DNA of 64,000 bases from the NCBI GenBank assembly GCA_029953675.1, contig JAMWBK010000013.1:496001-560000 (forward strand). Reading direction: 5' to 3'. The notes beneath the pieces are model-generated. The model ran no database searches. It had not been told where the DNA came from and saw nothing but the letters and a program-made list of their open reading frames with translations. The stretch comes from Rhodosorus marinus. Taxonomy: Eukaryota; Rhodophyta; Stylonematophyceae; Stylonematales; Stylonemataceae. The translations under genes and the position numbers were made by a program. How positions within the stretch are numbered: position 1 is the first letter of the stretch; every line of letters starts with the position of its first letter. Of this stretch, positions 53,301-64,000 are shown one piece after another.

Positions 53301-54702
53301 TCAGCGAAAGGCAAATGCCACAAACGCGCCCAGTCCCGCATGCAGCAATGTCGATACGACAGCTATCAATTGTGCTGGTCTCCGCCAACTTACGGACTAA
53401 AGAGTGCCAATCCGCAACCAAGAAACGAGGGTAAAAAAATATGCCGGACAGCAAAAAAAAGCGAAGTTAGCAAAACTATTCGTCGTGACACGCAGGAGTA
53501 GGCGTATGCAGATTTTCCGCCCCCCGTACATCAGCGAAGTCCAGCTGCCCTTGCTCCATGCCGATCTGCCAAAGTTGTTTGTACAGGAAAAACGCTGATA
53601 TTGTCCAACCCACTATAACAACCACGAGGTTGAACACCCACACTGGTGTAATTGAAATAAACTTTGCCTATCGTGATTGAGTAAAACTGCGATGGTGAGC
53701 TATCTAAGGCAAAAATTCCGAATCGCATCGATAGAAGCGCAGACTTACTATCACTAGCGGCATTAAACTGTATCCATATACGCAAGTCGTGTACACAAGT
53801 TCGCAGCCAATCCCATAGTATCTGCGATATAAGCACAGGTGAGGAAGTCGGTATTAGCAATCGTATTGGGAGCCTCACAGCATGGGTATTTCGCGACAAG
53901 GTCCAACCGTCGAATTGCCCAAACCGCAGTAGACCCTAAGAAAACGTAGCCCATGACTATAACGAACGCTAGAATAAGATCTGATAGGACAGCAGGGAAT
54001 CAAAGAAAACTGGGGCTTAGATATGTGCCAACGTATCGCACAATATCGGACAGATCGACCGATTGGACCTACGATGAAATTGCACAGATGTCGTATCCAC
54101 AGCGCCATTGATGCTCAAGATTCTCTGCTGAATCTCGCTGGTAATCGATATTGAAATCACCATCGTTACTGCTACCCACAATGGGCCGTAGAGGTCTGGC
54201 CCATTCCCTTCGCTGATGAAGTCACCCTGGTCACGATGACGATTTGAAAGATGTAACTCCAGTTCAGTATCACTCGGTACATGCAACCCATCGCCTTTCG
54301 TTTTCTGGCTCCGAGTTTGCAATTGGCGAAAATCTGAATGCAGACAACCTTCCAAGGAAGCAAGGAGCATAGAAGTCTATCCTTAACCAGTCCATACGAT
54401 ACATTGAAGTGCTTAGCATACGAGTTGATTCCCCACCAGGAACCCGTACTCGGAGCCTCTTCATCAGCCACTGGAGCCTGTGAAACGGAATGAAAAGTTG
54501 AACACCACGATGAGTTTTCTTCTCTCTGGAGTTCAGATGTGATCAAGTCAAGACACACCTTGGCAACAGCAGTTGGATTAACTGGCACAGGCTGAAAACC
54601 TTCGTCAACCGAGGCCTGAATGCCAACTTGCCCGGTAGTTACAGGAGCATCATCTTCCTCTTCAACTAGAAACGTAAACTCCGACCCCCGATTCCTACCC
54701 AT
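53301..54702 (-). CDS. YIPF1/2-like Yip1-domain Golgi membrane protein, 6 exons
   Basis: Exons on minus: 54702-54349, 54226-54073, 53980-53908, 53821-53749, 53661-53530 and 53396-53301 (phases 0, 1, 2, 0, 0) give 293 residues. The N-terminal cytosolic part is acidic and ends NSYAKHFNVSYGLVKDRLLC with SLLPWK. Five membrane segments follow: DLYGPLWVAVTMVISISITS, LILAFVIVMGYVFLGSTAVW, ELVYTTCVYGYSLMPLVI, WVFNLVVVIVGWTISAFFLY and IAVVSTLLHAGLGAFVAFAF. DLYGPLW and VYGYSL are family hallmarks. Yip1-family proteins act in ER-Golgi trafficking with Rab GTPases. It is convergent with the lactonase gene (430 bases between stops). The fourth intron's acceptor (GGCAAAG) is the least certain. Confidence 0.83.
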
Positions 54703-55593
54703 TCTTTCCAAAAAAGTCGTCTCAGCTCCAGCTCACATTTCACAGGTTTCCCCAACATCTAGCTGTACCACTTCCTCTGCCTTCTCCTCTTCTTTCTTCG
54801 CAGACTGCCACTCGTTCATGCCATCAGTTATTCAAGTAAACCAACACGGACTTGCTTATCAGGCGCAGCACTACCAGAACCACATAAAAACACATATTCT
54901 TGAACAAAACCCCTCACCACCAAAAATTAGCCCACAAAGCCATATTAACGACTATATTATAGACCGCCAAAGGGCCAAATAACAACACCGAGAGCCACCT
55001 GCCTGTCTGGGAATTATCACCGCCTTTGTTTTGGAACAATTCCGTAGATCTTGCTTGAACAGACCGGAACGCCGCACATATTTTAGAGACTACTGGTAAG
55101 AACGGAAGACGAAAGAATTCGGCATCCGGCTGGAACGATTATGGAAGCTCTGCTGAAAGGTGGGAAAAGGGCCATCCTATTACTGAATTCCGATCATAGT
55201 TCACAGTGGAACAATTGACAGGCTTGATTAACACAAAGTTCCGGATGGTTTTTTACTAGGTAACCAGCAAACCCCGAGTGGGTATCCTCGCTATAAGGTG
55301 GAAAGTTCCCGATTGGGGTTTCAGCAAGAGCGCAAGGAATGATGTAGAGTTACCACAAAGCTCCTTATTCGAACTGCATTGTCTCGCTGGAATTTTCATT
55401 GTCGACTGTTTGTGAACATCGATCGAATGTTTTTTACCGACGTAAATTGTGACTTCACTGGAAGATGAGATCGGCGCCTCAATCGCCCCAGGCCAGTTCT
55501 GTTCTCGTTCTTCTACGAGCCTCAAACGGCAGGGGGTAGTTGACGTGGGTCGGTAGCGTCACAGTCCACGCCCGCGTGCTAGTCAAAATTAAG
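54703..55593. other. No gene seen
   Basis: Upstream of the Yip1 gene on minus. A minus ORF at 55256-55525 has no recognisable content. Nothing else is supportable. Confidence 0.4.
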
Positions 55594-55910
55594 ATGCCCA
55601 ACAGGACTTTGCGCCATCCCTCAAACGACGAAGTCTTGAGACTTCGTGCGACCTACGCTTCACGGGTCTTCAAGCAGGAAACCCAAGCGTGGAGAAGAAT
55701 GCTTAAACCGAGGATGTGAGAACCATTCTCTGATACTGCTTTCTGCTTCCTTGTGTTTATTTGTCCAATCGCAGAAGCAGTACTGTCCCAACCTTGTCGG
55801 ACCTATTATCATATCCTCGTCCAGCCTTTCTAAGCTTCCTAGATTTGAGGACATCGTCGATAACTCCTGCTGGTATTTTCGCTTCGGATCAGGCGGGTGC
55901 TGGTGTTTGA
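55594..55910 (+). CDS. Hypothetical protein, 2 exons, weak
   Basis: Exons 55594-55715 and 55775-55910 (phase 2, GTGAGA...ATCGCAG, 59-base intron) give 85 residues: MPNRTLRHPSNDEVLRLRAT then a Leu/Pro-rich middle and a C-terminal GIFASDQAGAGV. The next open stretch (about 55926-56065, reading NGSKIIVESIDLSSGKV) looks coding but is one frame off, so the model may be incomplete. Product unknown. Confidence 0.3.
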
Positions 55911-56254
55911 GGCAAGTTGCAAATGCAGCGCAGGAACGAGGAGGTCAATGGTTCAAAGATCATTGTTGAGAGTATTGATCTGAGCAGCGGAAAGGTTTCA
56001 AGCTGCAGTTTTGCATGTTTCAATTGTCAAGCATGCGGACGTCCGAGTAAGGAATTGGCGAGGTGACCTGATTGAGGCAGCGGAGGACTGTTGTCGTTTG
56101 TCTCTAGTGCAAGAGTCTGCGAGTCTGGAGGTATCCCGTTGACGAAAGCGGTTGGATGGTTTGGAGGTTGTACTTCGTTGCAGTGTGTTTCGACGCTGCT
56201 TAATGGTGGTTTTTTTGGACTCAGGGGGTTTTTGTTGTGAAGGTGTCGCGTGAA

Positions 56255-57996
56255 ATGGAAGGAAATCGAGATGATGCTGAGAAGTGTGCAGCGCTCGCAA
56301 ACAGAGCATTCGCCGATGGTGATATTGAGCGAGCAATAAGATTATCGAAGAAGAGCTTGAGGCTTTTCCCGAACGATGCGGCGGAAAGAATCCTGAAGAA
56401 AGCCAGCGGGGCCAGGTCAGACCTATCAGGACAGGGTCAACGCTCTCCAAGCAACTGGCGCCGGTAGGACAAAGCCACCCATGTCTGTTTTGCTTGAGCA
56501 ATATTTGTCACCGGTCGCTGGGCAATGGGACCTGAAAAATCGTATTATATTTCTTTCTTCTAACCAAAGAAGCACAGCCGCTGGTAGCAACAAGAACAAG
56601 CAGCAGGTGGAGGAAAAGCAGTGTACCCCTGAACAGATGGAGCATGTGCGTAGAGTTTTGAGGGCTAAAACTCTCTACGAGGTTTTGAGCATTGGTAGGT
56701 ATTCCACCACTTCGGAATTCAGCTTTTCTGGCCCCCCGGTGCTGTAAGAATACTTGTGGCATTAGCGAGGGCTGGCTGTCTGCAGACCGCTGCCGCGGTC
56801 ACGCTTCTTTTCGGGAAACGCTGAGAAGTGTGGCTCCGCTCATGTCACACGTACAGAAACAAGAGCTGACGAAAGCGTGATAAAGAAGGCGTACAAAGTC
56901 ACGGCTCTGAAGCTGCATCCAGATAAGAATCCGGCCCCAAAGGCTGATGAAGCGTTTAAGAGGGTATCACATGCATTTCAGGTATGAAAACTTGAAAAGT
57001 TTCTAGCGATGTCGCGATTACGTTGGATTACTGTGTGGCTGAAATACTTCTGGGTTGTCCTTACCTGCACAGGTGCTCTCTGACCCCTCTCGACGAACTC
57101 GGTACGATCAGGTTGGAGAGGAGAGCGAAACTCCAACTTTGACAAGGAGGACACGAAGCCATGGCACGTACTCCCAGGAGCTTTCGCCGGAGGAGATTTT
57201 CGAAATGTTCTTTGGAGGCGGTGTACCAAATCAATTCAATACTAGGGTACGTTGGTCGGCGTCCGCCCATTGCTCGCAGTGGTAAAAAGCTCGCTCACGA
57301 AGAGGCTTCCCATCGACTTCTGTGTTTTCAGGCCGGGTTTTATCGGCATGAGGCACGCCCGCGAGCTCGACCTACCCATGCGCAAGCTGCTAGTGCTTCG
57401 AGGTCAAGCTTCTTCGCACTCTTGCCAGTGCTTGTAATTATGTTTGCGATGCTGGTCATGAACATAACCTCGGATATGACAGAGACTGAGTTCTCGCTTA
57501 AAAGGTGTGAAGAGATTTCCCCGGGGTCTCGAAATGGGATGGTAAGGCTGCCTGGGAGCGCAGAATTTTCTGACTAGTGTTCACTTCTTTCGCATATTGG
57601 AAGATACAACCAGTTCAAAATTGAAAGGAGAACTCTCAAGGGTGGGATAAGCTATTTCGTGAAATCTGGATTTGATAGGAAATACAGCGGACAAGACTTG
57701 CGCCGCGTTGAGGCGCGTGTGGTAACGGCTTATGTCAACCAGGTCAGTAGCATGTGCCAGGGCGAGCAATTACAGGTGCGAATGCGAGGGATTCCCTCTC
57801 TAAGCAATCATTGTGCGTAGGGCTAACACGCTAATTGTTCCGGCCCGACCTGCAGAAGCAGCGGCTGATTGACGCTTCGAACAGCATTCTTACATCGCGA
57901 ACCGATCGAGCAAAGTACCGTGCCAAGGCTGACACCCTTCTACAAAAGAACTGCCTGGAGTTTAAACGACTGCAAACAATCGGGGTTGTACACTAG
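56255..57996 (+). CDS. DNAJB12/DNAJB14-like ER membrane J-protein, 7 exons
   Basis: Exons 56255-56463, 56570-56694, 56857-56981, 57073-57246, 57332-57504, 57604-57742 and 57856-57996 give 361 residues, close to animal DNAJB12. Order: an N-terminal helical region ([20 protein letters not shown]), the J domain (LYEVLSI...[23 protein letters not shown] at 132-134), a Gly/Phe-like part ([13 protein letters not shown]), one membrane span ([19 protein letters not shown]) and a C-terminal domain ([20 protein letters not shown]) of the DUF1977 type. The J domain would face the cytosol and activate Hsp70 for ER-associated degradation. The end of exon 1 is uncertain; an alternative donor at 56417 keeps the frame. 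Confidence 0.85.
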
Positions 57997-58001
57997 CATC
58001 A

Positions 58002-58577
58002 TGAGCAGAGTGCTCCACAAAGAAGTAAACTATTATCGAGTCACGAAGGCAAAGGAAATCACCGCCGTTTCCCGCCAGGCCCAGACTCTGCATTCTGAGC
58101 AGTTAGTTCTGTCATAGTGAGGATCTAGGCATTTAGCCATTCAAGCAAAGAAACCCAAGCGCATAGACCTCTCCGAGCCAAACGACGACAAGATGTGGTT
58201 CGGAAGTTCGCTTCTTGCGTCTGCAAAGAGAAAGCACGTTAAGTCAGCCCGGTAGCAATTTCCAGGAGCAAGCAGGACACACCAAATCGTTCGGATTGGT
58301 TATTGATGATCAGACTCTGTGGACTCAGGGCAACCCCCTTCAACGCAGCCAAGCAGCTGCTTCAGAGACGCTACAGGCACAACACGTCTTCGTTACAGAC
58401 TATAACGAAGGACTTGCACTATCCAACGCTTTAGGCAGAGTAGCCCATGCTAGTCAACCAATGTTGCGCACTCCCCCCGGAACCATCGTTCACTCAGACC
58501 AAGACGGTGCAGGTCTAACGGGATTGAAGATCTCGACAGGTTGCCGACGGGAACACCTGAAAATTGATAGAAATTGA
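58002..58577 (+). CDS. Hypothetical coding segments, model uncertain
   Basis: Coding-like stretches follow the J-protein stop: 58002-58117 (MSRVLHKEVNYYRVTKAKEI), about 58146-58237 (IDLSEPNDDKMWFGSSLLAS) and 58262-58577 (GHTKSFGLVIDDQTLWTQGN, then AQHVFVTDYNEGLALSNALG). A GTTAAG...TTCCAG intron would join the last two in phase 0. I do not recognise the product and cannot fix the first junction. Confidence 0.3.
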
Positions 58578-59000
58578 AACGGATTTTACCACGGGTAGGT
58601 ATTTTGGTGACAAAGAGGACAAACGAGGAATTCAGGGGAGTGAATGGACTACAACAGATTCTCCCCAGGGATCCTGAAAGGACTACTCCGCCCTGTCTGG
58701 TCACGCACAGCGCTTCCCAAATAGGAAGCCACTTGACCGGAGTTTGTAATCTCCACCGTGCAAGGTTGCTGACTGATGAAGAGCGAGGTCAACGGGATTG
58801 CCGAAAGAGGTTCATTCGAAGAGGGGCGTGAGTTTGGGAGAGAGTTCACATCAGTTACAACGCGCTGCTTGTTGAGTACGGAGAGGAGGATATAGTCGAG
58901 GAGCTTTAAGATTGGGGTTGAGAGTAGCACGGAAGTTGGGTGCAGGTGTTTTTGTTTTCTGTCAAAATTGGATTCTGCGGCGTGACGGTTTTGGCAGGAA
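58578..59000. other. No gene seen
   Basis: Upstream of the lysyl-tRNA synthetase start codon. No exon or repeat is seen. Confidence 0.45.
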
Positions 59001-61693
<2,693 letters not shown>

Positions 61694-62212
61694 ATTCGGC
61701 GGCATCGAATGAGGGCGGTACACAGTTCAACTATAATACTTTCCGCGCTACCAACCTTGTGAGTTGAGTCAGGATAATCGTATGGATGTGGAACACGCGG
61801 GGAATTCGCGGTGGTCAGTGAGGCTTTATGCGACCGGAAACCATTCTGCAAATGGATGAAAAGAATACATCGGTAATAAAATATGGTGATCTGTCATTTG
61901 AAGCAAAGACCTGAACAGGCCATTCACTGCGCAAACCGCGCGTTTCGTCCTCCAACATAACACAGGTAACGGATTTAGAGGCCACGCACGTTCTGGAATA
62001 CTTCGCAAGCACAGGATCGTAAAACCGTGTTGTACGATCGAGTATATAGGCAGGAGCCGATTCTAAGAGGCCCGCTGCTGCACATAGAGACTGTCTCAAA
62101 ACAATGATTGCATAGTTGGTGCAATAGCTCGCGCAGTCAGCTTATCTATATCCGCTTGCGGAGGTTGCAGCAACGCAAAATGAGAAAATCCCGCACGCGG
62201 CAGCAAACATCA
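61694..62212. other. No gene seen
   Basis: Short convergent intergenic stretch between the synthetase and the small J-protein. Minus ORF 61815-62099 has no recognisable content. Confidence 0.45.
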
Positions 62213-62596
62213 TCAGCGTGACGACTTTTTCAACTCCTTTGTCGTGCCCGCTATAGAAAATCCCTCTCGAATGATATCGCTCGTTTCTCTCATGGTCTCG
62301 ACCATCCGATTGCAATGCTTCGTAAGTCGAAGGGTGAAACTCACTTCTTTCAGAAAGGTCAAACGAATGGGGAAAAAAAAAAAACACGGTCTATGCCACT
62401 TCATGTTTCAAGTACCTTTCAGATTTTGGTAAGCTTCATGCAGCTCCCTAAACTGTTTGGCGCATCCGGTAGGCTGGTCAGGATGACACTTCAACGCCTG
62501 TTTCAGAAAAGCCTGCCGAAGCTCCCGCTCACTTACTCCAACCTTGACGCCAAGCAGACGATAATACTTCAAAAAGTTCCTCGGCGGGGAACCCAT
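62213..62596 (-). CDS. Small J-domain protein, 2 exons
   Basis: Exons on minus: 62596-62416 and 62346-62213 (phase 1, GTACTT...CTGAAAG) give 104 residues. The J domain spans about residues 10-58 (KYYRLLGVKVGVSERELRQA, with HPD in ALKCHPDQPTG, ending HEAYQNLK). This would stimulate an Hsp70. The remaining ~45 residues are basic and helical. The adjacent frame downstream encodes a strong membrane segment (KVVTLMMFAAACGIFSFCVA), so an unrecognised extra splice might produce a tail-anchored form. The acceptor is a tandem AAGAAG that allows one extra or one fewer codon. Confidence 0.7.
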
Positions 62597-63595
62597 TCTC
62601 AACAAGGCCTCATTTCAACTCGCCAGAAGCGCTTCACTGCGGCACAACCCAATATAAACAAAAATCCTAGTTACCAAGGATATCGCCATCCACTTCTCAC
62701 TTCACCTTGATGCCCCAAGCAGCTTCCGAAGCACGGCTCAGATAACAAGTATATTCCTGAAATCGTCCACAAGTGCATTTGTTTTTCTATCCCACTCTCC
62801 AGAATCTTGGAACAGCTTCTTCCCCAATTCAGCTAGTTTGTCATTGTTGATGGTGCCAAAGCGTTTGGCACTTTCCCACGACTGGCAATTTTGTCATTGG
62901 CAAACGACGAAAACGGCTATGCTGACTCCATCACGAGTCTTCCGCAATATGGCAAACGCTTACCAAAACAGTCTAAAACGACAGTGATCTTTGGGCTAGG
63001 CAATAGCTGTCAAGAAATGAACCACTGCGTATGGCATCAAGTGCTGTATGCACGGGTACATGTCCTCCTGGAGTTGCTAATGTTTTTGGTTCACAGTCTA
63101 CCAGCCTGGTGGATCCTCCGCACCACAGTTTGGAGCCCCCCCCCCCCAAAAAAAAATGAATTTCTGGGTGCCTCACACCCTAAAATTAGGTGATCAGACG
63201 GGGTTTGAGGTATGGATGAGATGGGTTGCAAGCTCCAGTTCCGTATGGGTGCCTCACACCCTAAAATTAGGTGATCAGACGGGGTTTGAGGTATGGATGA
63301 GATGGGTTGCAAGCTCCAGTTCCGTAGCCGATTCAGCGCCTACTGCTCCTTTTTTAGCATGGTTCTTGTGTTCTTGTCCATAGTTTTGTCGTCGGTCGGC
63401 AAAATGTCTGTCTCGATCCTCAGAGCGTGTGTTCTGGGCCCCCCCCGCCTCTGATTCGAAGGTTGGCGTCTATTATGACGTTTTGAAAAGGATCTCCTGA
63501 TCTCGTCTACATTAGCGTGTTGGAATCTGCAACTCTTGTGCGAAAACGATTTCATTTCTGGGAGGGCCAAATCAGATCAGGCGGAAATTTTGAAC
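62597..63595. other. Intergenic, with 81-base tandem duplication
   Basis: No exon is supportable. It lies between divergent genes (small J-protein on minus, Rossmann protein on plus), so it should hold both promoters. Homopolymer runs (C12/A9 near 63136-63156) adjoin the tandem repeat. Confidence 0.5.
63165..63326 (+). repeat. 81-base perfect tandem duplication
   Basis: 63165-63245 and 63246-63326 are identical, beginning TGGGTGCCTCACACCC and ending GCTCCAGTTCCGTA. Perfect identity implies a very recent duplication or an assembly artefact. Confidence 0.92.
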
Positions 63596-64000
63596 ATGCA
63601 AGCATTTGTTTCTCTTCCAGGTCACCCGGGGTCTGTATCGCGGGGCAACTCTCGAGCTGTTGTCCCCAAGGCCGAGATGGCGGTACCTGCCAACCTGCTT
63701 ATCGTTGGTCCTGGGAGGTTGGGGAGCAGAATTGCTAAGCTTTGGACACATGGAGAGGTCACCGGAGAAACTAGAACAGAGACAAACCATGAGATGCTGC
63801 GAGCAGGAGGAATCAAACCATCGACGAAAGCTAAGAGGAGCAAAGTAGGCTACAACTACGTCGCGATCACGGCACCTCCGACTGGCAATGCTGACTATGC
63901 GAAAGAGGTGGGCAAACTCCCGTATCGACTTGTGGTCTCCTTGGACACTTGTTCTACTCCGTTCTCAATTCTTCATTGACAACGAACCAGGTCGCAGATG
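63596..64000 (+). CDS. NAD(P)-binding Rossmann-fold protein, 5' part only
   Basis: Exon 1 is 63596-63907 (104 codons). A GTGGGC...ACCAG intron in phase 0 leads to exon 2 starting at 63991, cut by the window edge. The N-terminal ~33 residues look like a plastid transit peptide (SLPGHPGSVSRGNSRAVVPK). The dinucleotide-binding motif is LLIVGPGRLGSRIAKLW (G-x-G-x2-G), followed by GETRTETNHEMLRAGGIKPS and VAITAPPTGNADYAKE. This matches plant and bacterial extended-SDR-like proteins of unknown substrate. Confidence 0.75.

Noticed and set aside
63165-63326. Tandem 81-base units considered as a CRISPR array
   Set aside because: There are only two adjacent identical units with no spacers, and the genome is eukaryotic.

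Overview
The window looks like nuclear DNA of a photosynthetic eukaryote, most likely a multicellular red alga. Genes have GT-AG introns of roughly 70-450 bases. A tRNA-Asp has a eukaryotic shape. Several proteins look plant- or plastid-type: a MATE transporter with a basic N-terminal extension, a lysyl-tRNA synthetase with a targeting-like leader, and a plant-type Rossmann protein. A secreted glycoside hydrolase resembles GH86 agarases/porphyranases, which act on red-algal wall galactans. The species cannot be named from sequence alone.

Bases 1-35.4 kb are mostly a graveyard of mobile elements around a few secreted-protein genes. There are at least six fragments of a non-LTR retrotransposon group with a restriction-like endonuclease (RLE). 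One copy, at about 7.37-10.95 kb, is nearly complete and abuts an opposite-strand copy. Many 5'-truncated 3' tails of at least two subfamilies are scattered about. Two Ty1/copia remnants lie at 3.25-4.42 kb and 20.29-24.14 kb; the second still has both LTRs. A Ty3/gypsy gag is duplicated head-to-head as a ~1.24 kb palindrome, and a Ty3/gypsy integrase remnant lies at 34.2-35.2 kb. hAT-like non-autonomous elements and MITEs are nested with visible target-site duplications. Host-like genes in this half are a frameshifted secreted protein (1.5-2.45 kb), an intact secreted two-repeat protein (16.6-17.7 kb) and the GH86-type enzyme (32.0-34.1 kb). A ~3 kb A-rich, strand-skewed stretch (11.2-14.2 kb) has no explained function.

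Bases 35.5-64 kb are gene-dense, with only small element fragments. In order: inositol polyphosphate kinase (5 exons), a small Cys-rich hypothetical (3 exons), an intronless plastid-type MATE transporter, a WDR24-like GATOR2 subunit (2 exons), tRNA-Asp(GTC), an alpha/beta hydrolase (4 exons, minus), an RLE fragment, a MITE, a BED-finger remnant, a 6-phosphogluconolactonase-type beta-propeller (2 exons), a YIPF1/2-like Golgi protein (6 exons, minus), a weak hypothetical, a DNAJB12-like ER J-protein (7 exons), a lysyl-tRNA synthetase (10 exons), a small J-domain protein (2 exons, minus) and the start of a Rossmann-fold protein running off the right edge. Exon models were assembled by hand from family similarity and splice-site phase; every listed model keeps an open frame across all junctions.

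There is no operon logic. The gene half is ordinary housekeeping: inositol phosphate and TOR signalling, trafficking, protein folding and translation. The most unusual items are a 95-base piece of the MATE gene lying inside the gypsy integrase remnant about 4 kb from the intact gene, the gag palindrome inside a hAT-like shell, a GH86 enzyme encoded by the likely host alga, and the RLE family with His-Asp-Asp at its reverse transcriptase catalytic motif.
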